A stretch of DNA of 64,000 nucleotides, from assembly GCF_905475395.1 (NCBI RefSeq), contig NC_058341.1, positions 69,447,501 through 69,511,500 of the forward strand. The letters are read 5' to 3'. Each line of letters opens with the position of its first letter. Within the stretch, counting starts at the first letter, position 1. Both the position numbers and the translations under genes were made by a program. Below, piece after piece: positions 33,195-45,340 of this stretch. The notes below the pieces were generated by a model. That model made no database searches. It saw only the letters and a program-made list of their open reading frames with translations, and was not told the DNA's origin. The DNA comes from Chrysoperla carnea. Its lineage: Eukaryota; Arthropoda; Insecta; Neuroptera; Chrysopidae.

Positions 33195-34070
33195 TTACTA
33201 ACTATACAGTTTTCGACCATTTTCTTTTGGTTTTATTCGTTACTTTAATAAACATTAATTTATTACCCTAAATAAAGCATACTTTTATTGTTTATAATGC
33301 TTTCGATTATAAGTACATCCCCGAATACTTATAAGTACAGCCTCTCGTGAAACACTATTAGGAACATCTTTTTTGAAACCCCAAATAACACGAAACAAAT
33401 GCGACCGTTACATTTTGCAAACTCAAAATTTTAATTATACTATTCGTATTCTTAGAAATAGTATCCATTGTCATTAAGCGAAGATAGTGAGGTAATTTGA
33501 TATTAAAATGCAACGATAAAGACAGAAAACTATTTATGTTTTCTTTTTTCACTGCCTATGTCAATTATTTTAAAGTTTTGTGGTAGTACCCTCCATTCAA
33601 CTATGAGTACCCTACGCCTAACAAGCTTGCTGACTTCCAGCACTCTGAGTATCTTGAAAACCTCGGAAGTTAGGAAACCTGAGATTCAAATTGTGGTAAA
33701 GAGCCTTTTCGTTCCTTTTGAATTATTCAGGAAGGTTACAGTTTGACAGTCAATAATAGGACACCCTGTATAGTTAGACTGGAAGCTTTAGTTTAGTATA
33801 AAATCTCTTTTGTATGATCATTATTTGAAATTTGAAATGTAATCACATAAAGCATTCTATAATGAGAATGTCATTACATTTGTTATTTATTAAGTTTATG
33901 TGTTGCATTGCATTAAACTACTTACATAGATTCTAATAGATAGATAGATAGGTAGATAAAGGTATATATATAGATTGTGTATTAACTAAGTTAATCATCT
34001 AGACAGTTACGGATTACAGTAGTTGTAAATGCAATATGATTGTCATTAAATACAAATTATTTATTGACAT
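33195..34070. other. No gene recognised
   Basis: Includes a GATA microsatellite near 33938-33955. The 62-64 codon frames here have no recognisable features. Confidence 0.5.
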
Positions 34071-34809
34071 ACTGTATACAGGTTGTTCACACTATACGAC
34101 ACGGAAGGTTATGGCTGAACGGCTTGATTTTAACAAAATTTTCTTTCAGAAATAGATGGAGGGTTACATCTACATTTTAGAATTATTTTCTTAGTATACA
34201 GGATGATCGGAAACGCGGAATATATCAAAGTTCTGTTTTGTAAATGGAACAATCTGTTGATTCTTTCATTTTCAGGTGCTGCGATCAAAATAAAGGTGTT
34301 TTCATTGAGATTTACCTCACTTTAACTTCACAGTTTTCGAAATAATCTGTATTTTCTGAAATTATAGTAGCAATTTTAACGTATAATTTCTCAAAGCTTA
34401 TATCAGTTTTTCAAATCAAAAACTTGGAGTCTACTAATCGAGTTAGTTTCTTGTCGTAACTGTGGATAATGGAATTACGTATACAGGTTTCTCAAAATTA
34501 TGACTAAACAATTGCATTTTTAAACGATGTTGTTGATAACATACATAGTTAGCTATTGGAAAGTTGATTGTATCAGATAGTTAATTTACATTTGCCGTAA
34601 ACATAGACCAAGTGTTGTAATTTTAATTTCAATTTTATTTGACATGTAATACAAATCAAATTTTCAATTCTTATAATGTGGGTAAGTAACAAAAAAAAAA
34701 AAGCTAAATAAAACGCTTATATGTATATAATAATAGTAACTGTAATGCCAATAAAAAACAGATACGAAACAAAACATAAATTCGGGTCAAAGTTTGAACA
34801 GAATGAAAA

Positions 34810-35055
34810 TTATTGTAATAAATAATTAAAATAATAAAAATTAGTTTGATTATTAGTGTATGACTGCAAGTTTTTTATTTGATCTCAAAATTTTTCGAAC
34901 TTGCGTTCATTCTCAAGACATTCAATTTTTTGATTCAATTGAATCTCTTGAGAATGAACGCAAGTTTAATTTTTGAGATAAAATAAAAAAACTTGTGGTC
35001 ATACGCTAATAATAAAATTATTTTTTATTATTTTAATTATTTATTGTAATAAAGT
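34810..35055. mobile_element. Palindromic MITE inside element G
   Basis: About 34820-34920 and 34945-35050 are reverse complements ('attagtgtatgacygcaagtttttta', 'cttgcgttcattctcaaga'). A short loop of ~25 bp is the only unpaired part. Confidence 0.8.
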
Positions 35056-35229
35056 ATGTACTACCAAAAACCTAATATAAATTCAATTAAGAACATAGAT
35101 TAATAGATTTTATAAAACTGACGGGTTAATAAAAATTCAAAGGTCGCAGGAGTTTGATTAAAGCATTTGCTTTCGTTTTAATAAAATGGAAGTTTAAATA
35201 TTTTACTACATGTTCGAGTGTAGTTTGAT

Positions 35230-36930
35230 CATGCACATTAAAAACTTCTCAGCTTTCTGAAGATTCAAATTATGCAAACTATGCTTACATTTTCCAGCGG
35301 TACCTGGACAGTCTTCTAGCAAGTGCTCGACCGATTCTATCCCCGGACACAGTTTACATAATCTTTCTCCATTTATTTTTTATTTTCCCATTTAAAGGAG
35401 TATAGTTTGAAACTAACAATCACTTTTCTATCATTTCTCCCACATTCGTTCAGATACATTCCTTCTTGCGTGTAATTATTGAGTTTGCTAAACATCGATA
35501 GGCTTTCTTTGCTGTAGATTTCACTAAGTGGCGATAGCATCGAATACACTTTTAATTTATTTTTGACGACTTATTTGCTGCTATCATTACTCAATTCGTA
35601 TTTCATGAGTTGCTCAGCAAACCAACCAGTGGTTTGCTGGGGCTATGCTAGCTGCATATATTTTTTGCAAGTATTTCCCACTCGAAAGCACCCTTATATC
35701 GTAATTTATGGCTCTCTGTAGGCAGATAATGTCTATGGACCTTGTTCCTAATTCACTAAATGTCGCAGCATTACTTGTTGAATTTGCAACACCCAAAATT
35801 TTTCTAGAAAAATTTGATCCTTGGGTATTAATTATTTTTAATTGCTATTTTGTGGCATCGCTAGTCCAAACTTCACATCCGTAGTTTAAGATTGGTGCAA
35901 CTAAGGTATTGAACAAATTAATTAAGACTTTTATTGGGTAGTTATCAAATTGATAAATATGCCTTCGAATGTACAACAGAACGATTTTAGCTTTCTCTTT
36001 CATACAATTAACATGTTCATTCCATTTACCATGATAAGTAAGGTAGATACCTAAATATTTAAATTTTTTTCATTTTCAATTTTTTGTTCTACGTAACACC
36101 ATGTTTCACTTGCTGAAAGTTTACAGCCGTTGCTTACGATTAGCATTTTCAGTTTATTGACATTCACATATAATTTCCATTTTTTTGAATATTCCTGTAG
36201 GCCTTGCAGTGTACGCCTCATTCCAGTGGTAGCCCTAGATAAAATAACCAAATCATCAGCGTAAAATAATATCCTCTGAAACTTGGAGATGTGGTATTTA
36301 TATATTGCATCCATTCATTTAGATCATTTATGTATAATAGCAAAACTGGCGTTAATAAGTGGGCAGCCTTGTCTTAGGCCTTGATATGTCTAAAGCTGTT
36401 TCGATGCAAACTTTCCATTCAACCGTATGCAGCAAGAGGTTTTCTTATACACTGATTGTATAACAGCATATCTTAAGGAAGTCCAATGTTTGGTAATTTA
36501 TTCCACAGCAAACCTCTATTAATACTGTCGAAGGCTTTCTCAAAGTCAATGAAGCAACAGTACATCTTGCATTTTTTAAGTTTTAATGCATTATCAATTA
36601 AGATTTTAAGTATCAAGAAGTTATCCATTGCTTCATATCCCTTACTGAAATCTGTTTGAAATTCATTAAGTATATTTTCATTATCGATCCATTGCTGAAC
36701 TCGGTCAAATAAAAGTTTAGTGTTAATTTTACTGATGTTGGGTGAGGGTATCATGCCCCTGATACAAAATCCCCTGGTTCAAGAGTATTCCCTTTTTCTT
36801 TGCAAATATAAGTTTTCACTGGCTAATTTGATGCATTCGTTTAATATACTATCAATACCGCCGACTTTACACCCATATCCGTGTCCACAAATTTTTTCCT
36901 TTAATATTGTATTTCAGTTAAACAAGTTAC
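35230..36930 (-). pseudogene. LINE reverse transcriptase relic 2
   Basis: Minus-strand pieces in order: 'PNISKINTKLLFDRVQQW...FSKGYEAMDNFLIL' and 'CCFIDFEKAFDSINR' (36754-36473); the catalytic FYADDLVILS (around 36245-36275); a thumb-like region down to about 35870; and a C-terminal knuckle with C-x2-C...EHLL-x2-CP (around 35285-35360). The frames are broken by stops and shifts. Similar in type to relic 1 but clearly a different copy or subfamily, and this one keeps the C-terminal zinc motif. The 5' part is absent. Confidence 0.85.
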
Positions 36931-37219
36931 TATCGTTTAAAATTGTAATTGTTTAGTCATAATTTTGGGAAACCTGTATACGTTATTCAATTATTCACCA
37001 GTTGCGACAACTAAATCGATTAGTAGACTCCAAGTTAAATTTGGTTTGAAAAACTGATATAAGCTTTAAGAAATTATAGGCTAAAATTGCTACTATAATT
37101 TCACAAAATGCCGAATATTTCAAAAACAATGAAGTTAAAGTGAGATAAGCCAAGCTTAAAATCAAGCGGCTTAGCCATATTCTTCCATGTCGTATATCGT
37201 AAACAACCCTGTATATAAC

Positions 37220-38900
37220 GGCTGGACCATTTTAATCTATTATGACTAATAGCTCGTTTTGTATCTTACCAATCAAAAAGTAATTTGAACAAGGGTTGTA
37301 GAGTTTGATGTGAGGTATCATGTTCTAACATCAGATTGAATCTAGTTCCCGGGGTTGCTTTTATAGTCAATATAAATCCTAAAATGTAAGAGATAGAATA
37401 ACACTTTAAATACAAAGTTGATCCTCCTTTTTATAAACAAATATTTTTATTTTTAAATTTAAAAAAAAAAGTCATTATATCATATTTAATCGAAAGAACG
37501 CTAGCTATAGAAAAAATTTTTAGGCAACAGTTATCAAGGACAATAAAAGTCCTTCGTCTCTGTTAATAACTTTTAAGCTCAGCTCAGGTTAATTTTCAAG
37601 ATAATTTGAAGATCAAAGGACCTTGAAACTAGAATTTCAAGTCAAAGTCATGGACACAGGCGAATGTCCTCTATTGCCTTTGGCAAGAAAATATGATCTA
37701 CTTTGTTTTGACTGAAGCAATGCTTATACTTACCTCTGCCCAAATAAAAGATCCAGACAAAACGGTAAAAAACCACAAAAAATCTAAATTTTGTCTTTTT
37801 TTTCCTGTTTGTTTCAACTGTTTTGGCGTGAAAACATTTTTCAATTTTCTTTAATTATTAATCCGATGGACACAATTTCAATCTGTTGATAGCTTGAAAA
37901 TAAGTTTAACACCATTTCTAAACCAGTACACTTCGGTACAGAATAGAATGAATTCGTTATATTTCGTTCGTCGTGTTTTTTTACTAGCTGCAAATATAAA
38001 AAAAATAAAATAAATATGTTTTCACAAAACTTAAACACACTGTACCTTTAATAAGGTTTTATATGCCAGATGAAGCTTTATGACAAAACATCAGGCACAT
38101 GAGTTTTTGACTTTCGTTTATTGGTGTATAATTCATCTCACTATAACTCAAATAATTAAATTATTATACTGTTATTGATGTAATTCTATCATTTTCTATT
38201 TAATACCGGAAATCTAGAACAAAATGTGTTCGATATGAGAGCCAGATATCTCTAAGGGCCAGATCAATGACTTGAGGATTAAGTCAATAAGCGTTTCGTT
38301 GTTACATGAACATGAGGCAACCACATTTCTAAAAAGATTAAAAACTGTATTAATTATTTATAAGTAGTTTTAACTATTGAGGTGATACATACCGAGAAAA
38401 AATAGGGTCATACAAAACTTTTTTCAAACAAAACGGTTTCGGAGGGGGGTAGAGTTGAAAAACCCTGAATGAAATTAAATCCTAAAAGGTTAAACTCAAG
38501 TGCGATTTTCTTGTTATAATATGTACTTTTATGGAAAAATAGTGGTAGATCCCACAGACTGGCAGAATGACGATATTTTAAGTAAAGATGGAAAAAGTCT
38601 CGACAACAGTACTTGACAAAAGTACTTTTGAAAGAAATAACAGTCAAAAATAGTTTTCACTAACTGATTTTTACTAAGTACTTGAACTATTTTAAGTTCA
38701 ATTAAAGCTAATAACCATTAAAAATTTTATAACGTAATTGCCTTTTTTCGTTATTTTATTGTCAATTTTTTAAGTACTTGGTACTATTTCTTTGTATAAG
38801 TTGCAATACAAAATCTTTGTAAAAAACCATTTCGCAATATTAAATAAATAAATAGTTTTATTTCCATTCCAAAGAATTTAATATACACTTGACTCTTGCG
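37220..38900. other. No gene recognised
   Basis: AT-rich. Several frames of 65-79 codons, none with recognisable motifs. Confidence 0.5.
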
Positions 38901-38914
38901 AGGCTACATACTAA

Positions 38915-39345
38915 AGAAGAACTCGGACATTACAATTCTGATAAAAACCACTCGACACAAAAACAACTCGATGCAAAAACAAATTCAGTCAAAACAATTC
39001 AATACAAACTTATTACAAAAACGACTCCCACGTGGATTAGTGAATGGACGCAATTACAGGGTTAACCAAAAAGTTACAAAATCATGCTAACTTGACTTCA
39101 TTAAATGATGTCCAACACGTGAATCAGTGAATAAACGCAAGGGACGAAATACCTGTAGATTCGTGTTAATTGCACCCTATTATGGTGGCATGGCGAACCC
39201 GTGGATCAATGAGTGAACGCAGTCGCAGGATTAACGCGAGTTGTTTTTGTATCGAGTTATTTTTGTACCGAGTTGTTTTGAACGGAGTTGTTTTGGCATG
39301 GAGTTGTTTTTATCAGGATTATTAAATACCGAGTTATTCATGACC
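38915..39345. repeat. Foldback element H with subterminal motif repeats
   Basis: The left end ('aactcggacattacaattctgataaaaac') is matched inverted at the right end ('gagttgtttttatcaggatt... gagttattcatg'). Inside the right end 'gagttgtttt' or a close variant occurs five times, with inverted counterparts ('aaaacaactcg') on the left. The interior has three diverged copies of an 'acgtggatyagtgaatgaacgca' block (about 39030, 39117 and 39200). No gene. Confidence 0.6.
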
Positions 39346-39577
39346 GTTCTCCTCTTGTGACTAAAACTAGTCTTGACCAGAAGCGTCAGTCAAAACCACA
39401 TTTGACCGCAAATTTACAGTCAAAAGCTTTACAGTCATAAGAGTTTTGACTGTGACAAATACACCTCAAAAACGTAAACATATAATTCGATTTGAAAATA
39501 GAAATTGCCTATCAGAAAATTTTGGTAATAATCCACTTTATTGATATAGTTTCAACATTAATGGATTTTTATGATGG

Positions 39578-40573
39578 TATATTAGGCCAGTCATATCAAA
39601 CCTTAAAATCGCTAGTTCTGATTTTTAATATGTTATTAGGACCACTACTAGTAGCGTATATCCAAGTTTGCAGCTTCGGAAGTCTTTTGTCAACTTCGCA
39701 GAACTCGAAATTTTTGCCCTTTATTTTATTTTATATATTCATCAAACTTTTCCAACCGATTTGGCCTGTTAACCTATTTTTTCTTGAAAAGTAGATTGTA
39801 AGCTATAATTTCGCTTGAAAATTACCCGGTTGTCCTATGAGCCAAGTTGGCAACCCAACCTTTTTTTCTAGAAAAGGTAGTGCAATTTTGCAACTGTTCT
39901 CATAGGGTTGCCATAGCCTATTGTTTTTACGAGTGTGATCGCTTTGTTACAAAGTTAAGACTGGTAACCGATAAAACAAGTAATTTTTCGATTCGTTTTC
40001 GGACTATTGTGGATGTACATGATTTATACTTTCTAACGATTATGAGAACTAAATAAAGCAAATTAGCAAAAAATATAGTTTTCCCTTTTTGGATATTTAA
40101 GATTTGTGAGTGAACTATATGGCCTAAAGACATTGTTCTTTCCTTAAATTAAAGCTAATTACATTTGCTACATCATCTTACCCTACGATTTTACCCATAA
40201 CATGAGTATTTTCGCCAATAGCAAAGCCGAAAATAGACCAAGTATTAAAATTTCATTTTCAAAAAAATTGCCAGTATTTGGGGAGCTGTTTCTCGGTAAC
40301 TTACAGAGCTGGTTCTGATTGCAAATTGTAGAAATTCTTCTATTTTATATATTTTCTAAAAAAACGCATAGTTACAGGCTTATACTGAGGAAATCAAAAA
40401 AAGGGCAAAAATTTGGAGGGTTTTTGAGTTCTGCGATGTTAGCACAGGTCTTTCGAAGCTGCAAACTTGGATATACATTACTGGTAGTGGCCTTAACAAC
40501 ATATTAAAAAATCAAAACTAGTCGTTTTCTTGCGATTTAACCATTTCAATATAAGATATGCCCTGCCTATATT
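39578..40573. repeat. Foldback element I
   Basis: Left arm about 39578-39790 and right arm about 40330-40573 are reverse complements ('gttttgattttttaatatgtt', 'gtatatccaagtttgcagcttcg', 'cgcagaactc', 'aatttttgccct'). The interior has a smaller hairpin near 39840-39915. No gene; the plus-strand frames of 60-100 codons are not convincing. Confidence 0.7.
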
Positions 40574-40574
40574 A

Positions 40575-41200
40575 CTATTGAAATTTAAAATATTAATATT
40601 TTTTTCAAATTTATAGGTAGTTCCAATAATATTTATGCCATACATAAACTTTATGGGTGTAAAAAACCAAACTAAATATATTTTATGATAGCTCAAAACA
40701 CTTTCTTAGCAAACAAGAAGAGTAATAACATCAATCATTATCTTTCTAATTCATCCATCCTTTCGCATAAAGAGCTTTACTTTAATATATTATTAGGGAT
40801 TGTATGTATATAGTTATGGGAAGAAGGTCGTAAAGGTCAAACCATTTTCTTATACGACATACCACTCCAATGTTCATAAAAAAGCTCAAATGAAAAAAAC
40901 TAAGTAAATCAAAGAGTAGCTGCCAATTAATGCTTCTAAAAATTAACCGAATTAAATACACCTATTGTTTCAAAAAAATTCACACTTACACTGTTTCTTT
41001 CCTTAGAGTTAGATGTCATTGTGGCATTAAAAATTAGGCACTCATATTAATTTAGTTTTAAAAATGCCCAACAAAGCACATCTAAGCGGAATTTTGCAGA
41101 GATTTTTCATGCAAACTTTATTCATTTCTCAATGACCGATTTTACCGGGTCTAACAGTTTTGTCTATCGCTAGAAATATCTTACATGTATCGAAATTACT
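40575..41200. other. No gene recognised
   Basis: AT-rich; nothing identifiable. Confidence 0.5.
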
Positions 41201-41202
41201 TA

Positions 41203-41775
41203 TTATACCATGAATATATGTAATATGCAAGGTATATTAAGTTTAGTCCCAAGTTTGTAACGCTTAAAAATATTGATGCTACGCACAAAATTTTGGTATA
41301 GGTGTTCATAGAATCACCTAATTAGTCCATTTCCGGTTGTCTTTCCGTTTGTCCGTCTGTCTGCCAACACGATAACTCAAAAACGAAAAAAGATATCAAG
41401 CTGAAATTTTTACAGCATACTCAAGACCGTAAAAATTGAGGTCGAGTTCGTAAATGAGCATCGTAGGTCAATTGAGTCTTGGGTCCGTAGGACCCATCTT
41501 GTAAACCTTAAGAGATAGAACAAAAATTTAAAGGTAAAAAATATTCCTAATAAGAAAATAAACAACTTTTGTTTGAAACATTTTTTCGTAAGCATCACTG
41601 TTTACCTGTGAGGGCGCAAATTGTATAGTATGTATTATATGAGAATATCAGTTATCTATGTGTGACATGTATGTATGTGTAATGTGATAGAGTAATCAAC
41701 ACTGTCTATACATGGTATTTTAACAATTAACTCAGTCAATTGTTTGTATTTGCTTGTTAATTATATTTTGTATAC
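41203..41775 (+). repeat. Dispersed repeat family A, copy 7 (most complete)
   Basis: The longest uninterrupted copy: 'ttataccatgaatatatg', 'agtttagtcccaagtttgta', 'cctaattagtccatttccgg', 'aactcaaaaacgaaaaaag', 'aggacccatcttgtaaa', 'acatcactgttt' variants, and 'aactcagtcaattgtttg'. It serves as the reference for the other copies. It has no terminal inverted repeats, gene or obvious duplication, so its class is unknown. Confidence 0.8.
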
Positions 41776-41845
41776 ATATAAAATATATCTTTCTAATTTG
41801 GTATAAAATATATTATGATTAAATAAATATTTTAAAAGATATTTT

Positions 41846-42556
41846 AGGTCTGTAAATAGGCAATGTAAAATTGGCTTTTTAGTTGCCAAAAAAACAATTT
41901 TGTGACTCAAAAAGATCGACAATCAATGGCGACAGATCTAGCTTAACGATAGCCTAGCCTGAAAAAAATCACTAAAGGTAAGATACTTTTGGTAAATATA
42001 AGTGAATTTGTTACTAATTTGATGCTTTTTTTGCTTTAAAAAAAACTGGTAACAAAATTAATACTGTCCACGCATGCTTAGCTCCCGATATTTCCGAGTA
42101 AAATTTTGTTAAATCCAGTCATCCAATCATCCCGTGGGCAGCAACTAATTTTTGTGTATTTTGTAACCGGTTTCAGGATAACTAACAATCGGCCAAAACT
42201 TTTCCGACTTTCGGTTTTTATTTTGTTACTGACTCTATGCTCCGTAACAAGTAAAAGTGTAAGCAGCAACAAATTTTAACAAAATCGAAAAAATTGGGAG
42301 TTAAGCTAGCGTGGGCAGTATTAATTTTGGCACAATTTTTTTTAAAGCAAAAAATTCACTTGCATTTATGTATCATACCTTTCTTGATTTTTTCAAGCTA
42401 CCTTAACGCTAAGCTAGGTCAGTCGCCGATTTTTCTCGATCGGTTCAACCAACAAAATCGTTTTTTTGGCAATTGGTTAGCAAATAATAAGCAACAAAGT
42501 ACGCGGTGTTTTTTTTTTCTTTTTGGCCATTTTTACATAGCCAGTTTAACAGACCT
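41846..42556. mobile_element. Foldback element J with 8-bp duplication
   Basis: Ends AGGTCTGTAAATAGGC... and ...GTTTAACAGACCT are inverted, flanked by GATATTTT at 41838-41845 and 42557-42564. The arms reach about 42115 and 42260, so almost the whole 711 bp is paired (shared: 'ttgccaaaaaaac', 'gcgac', 'cctagct', 'gttaagctagcgtgg' region). The 142-codon plus-strand frame across it is fortuitous. Confidence 0.75.
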
Positions 42557-42564
42557 GATATTTT

Positions 42565-42894
42565 TATCAATTTTCTTTGAATACTCAAATCAATCCTTGA
42601 TCGATGCTTTGATAAATTCTAACGCACCCGGGTCTCAATGGTTGGGCCCAAACAGTGGGATCGTGAACTTCAACTTTCTACATGGGACTGCTTACTTACC
42701 TTTTCTTATATGTTGGATATAATATTCTTATTTTTACTTTTGCATTATTAATTGGTCCATCAGGATTAACTGCAGTTCAATATAATATGAAAATATTATT
42801 ATTAATATAAAAAAGTATATTCAATTAGAATAAATTTTTATACAAGTATCGGAAAAGTCTTTCAGGTAGTTATTTTATAAATTGTCATGCTTTT
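42565..42894. other. No gene recognised
   Basis: AT-rich; nothing identifiable. Confidence 0.5.
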
Positions 42895-42896
42895 TA

Positions 42897-43409
42897 GGTT
42901 GGCTGATAAGTCCCCGGTCTGACACATAAATGGCGTCGCTAGTATTAAATGCATATTATTTTTATATAGTACCAACCTTCAAATGATTCGTGTCAAAATT
43001 TGACGTCTGTAAGTCAATTAGTTTGTGAGATAGAGCGTCTTTTGTGAAGCAACTTTTGTTATTGTGAAAAAAATGGAAAAAATGGAATTTCGTGTTTTGA
43101 TAAAATACTGTTTTCTGAAGGGAAAAAATACAGAGTCCGGAAACTCATTATCAAGCCAAGTTTTTGCTTCCACTGTATTTTTTCCCTTCAGAAAACAGTA
43201 TTTTATCAAAACACGAAATTCCATTTTTTCCATTTTTTTCACAATAACAAAAGTTGCTTCACAAAAGACGCTCTATCTCACAAACTAATTGACTTACAGA
43301 CGTCAAATTTTGACACGAATCATTTGAAGGTTGGTACTATATAAAAATAATATGCATTTAATACTAGCGACGCCATTTATGTGTCAGACCGGGGACTTAT
43401 CAGCCAACC
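42897..43409. mobile_element. Head-to-head mariner palindrome
   Basis: Both ends are a mariner terminal repeat, GGTTGGCTGATAAGTCCCCG inward, flanked by TA (42895-42896, 43410-43411). From both sides the sequence runs into the start of a mariner transposase gene: the plus-strand arm encodes KMEFRVLIKYCFLKGKNT, and the minus-strand arm encodes the same and continues VEAKTWLDNEFPDS before the frame crosses the junction. The arms are nearly identical over ~235 bp, and a spacer of about 41 bp belongs to the longer right arm. No transposase could be made. Built from two 5' ends, it can fold on itself over its whole length. Confidence 0.9.
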
Positions 43410-43411
43410 TA

Positions 43412-45060
43412 TTACGCTGAAAATACTTTTTGTTCTTGTTATCGTAGTTCTATTTCATCTCTCCCGTTGTCGCATGGCAAAATGATTATCCCAATATATT
43501 ACAGTAATCCTAGCCGAAATGATATATAGTTTCGAAATTTTGGGGGGAGGCCTGACTTTTTGGTAACGATTAGGATGATCAAAGATAAAAAATTTGAACA
43601 GGCGAGATGCTACTCTGGGGAAAGACCTTGGCCGAAAGGGTGAGTTTGTTTTTTTTTGCAATAACTGCTACACTATTAATTTTAGCGAAAAGAGTGCCGA
43701 GAGCATTTTTGTAGTGAATAACACAAAGAAGATCCTATGCGTTTTTTGCGTAAGTAACCTATGAAACAATCTACTGAAAAGTTGAGGCAAATAAATTTCC
43801 TTTTTTCGATTTAAATAGTCACAATGAAAGTTATAGACAGCATAACGGGCAATAATATTTGTCTAAATAATAGTTTACTATGTCTCATTGTTTAATATAT
43901 GAGTGTTGAAAGTGTAGTGTTAACTGGAAGCATGAAGGAAAGAAGAAAAAGAGGCCGCATAAGAAATAATTTTCTTAAGATAATTATAACTTTACAACAC
44001 TCTTAAAAACTGTTATCAGCTCGTACGCTTGGCATAAGAAGAGTGGAAAGCGGTTGTAGTCAACGTGCGTCTGTTCTCAGGCATGACACTATTATCATTA
44101 TATGACTCGTTGTTTTCGCGCCCGAGGCCCATAAAGTTGGGCACTCCCAAACAAAGCGCATACAGAATTATTTAAAAGTGTAAAAAGAGTAAAATACTCA
44201 TATATATGTTGCTATTATGGCATTTTTGCAATGTGAGAGATGTACTTGAATAAAATGTATATTCATGTTCATGAAACTAAATGTTTGAATAGAGAAAATA
44301 AGTATAGTAATTTTCAATTGTGAACATTTTCAAATTAATTGTATGTTATTATTGTAATAGGAAAGAGCATCCATACACAATATACATATATTCTTCTCCT
44401 TTTTATACTTTTGCTCATTCTATTGTAGTCTGATTATTTGTTTTAAATAATAATTATCTATAATTACATCAAACTTCACTTCACTACATTGTTGCTGCTA
44501 TATGTAATGGTGGTGGCTGTTGAAATTTTCACAAAAACAGTAATTATCGAACAAGAAACGAAGCTTGTAAATAATATTATAATATGAACTAATTATTATT
44601 GTTAGTTATTATTATTGTCGTTAAATGAGAAAATATACACAGAAAAATAATTAAAGAAACAAAATTTGTACACAAAATTTTACCTTAATTTAAAACAGCT
44701 GGATTTCTGTGAAAAGTCGAATTTGGACCCAAATATAGCTCATTTGAAAACTTGTTTTTTATAGTTTTAGAAATCATGGCTTATAAATTTTTATCACAAA
44801 AAGTAAGAAATGTTATCTCTAAATTTTATATCAAGTTTGAAAGCGTACCTAAATTTAAAAAAAAAATTGTTAAGAATACTCGGTAGCTTGTTTGTTTCTC
44901 TTGAAAAAAACCATAAAAAATTCATGAACGAGCTTTTTGGATCAAGATATTCGCTTTCTGAATATGTTAAAACAATTTCTGAAATATTGGTATGCTTCCC
45001 AGTAGAAAGGATAAAAAATATCATATGTTTTAATATTTATAATTATTAATAGTAATATTT
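43412..45060. other. No assigned gene; possible decayed frame at 44776-45049
   Basis: From the ATG at 44776 the frame reads MAYKFLSQKVRNVISKFY... to a stop; a shifted frame continues with 'EKNHKKFMNELFGSRYSLSEYVKTISEI'. This looks protein-like but I recognise no family. The rest shows nothing. Confidence 0.3.
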
Positions 45061-45340
45061 ATTATATTTGGAAAAATTACCCAGCGGGGGCTTCGCCCTC
45101 TGCACCCCCTATGACGTTAAAACTATATAAATGATAAGTGATAATAGTGACAATTATACAATTTTTCATTCGGTACCAAAACGGCTTGACCGATTTTGCT
45201 CAAAACCTAATCAGGTCTAAGTTACATAATTATGCGTTAAAGATACTGGCCCCACGTCAATATCATCATTTGTCCTCGAGGTATGCGAGACGAAAATTGA
45301 ACCCGAACATACATGTGCACACACGGACATCCTTTTAAAA
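45061..45340. repeat. Possible Helitron-related relic
   Basis: Contains 'cagcgggggcttcgccc' and 'accaaaacggcttgaccgatttt', words found in insect Helitron ends and bodies. No defined termini. Weak. Confidence 0.3.

Larger units (their letters stand above)
34077..37213. mobile_element. Composite TA-flanked inverted-repeat element G
   Basis: Ends TACAGGTTGTTCACACTATACG... and ...CGTATATCGTAAACAACCCTGTA are inverted copies flanked by TA. The left arm is about 34077-34530 and the right about 36930-37213, the right lacking ~150 bp. Shared blocks are 'cctcactttaacttca', 'gaaattatagtagcaattttar' and 'cttggagtctactaatcga'. Between the arms lie a palindromic MITE and LINE relic 2, presumably later insertions. 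A solo arm of the same family is at 51110-51375. Confidence 0.7.

Noticed and set aside
42294-42722. 142-codon plus-strand frame
   Set aside because: It crosses the right arm of foldback J; rich in Phe/Leu from AT content, with no motifs.
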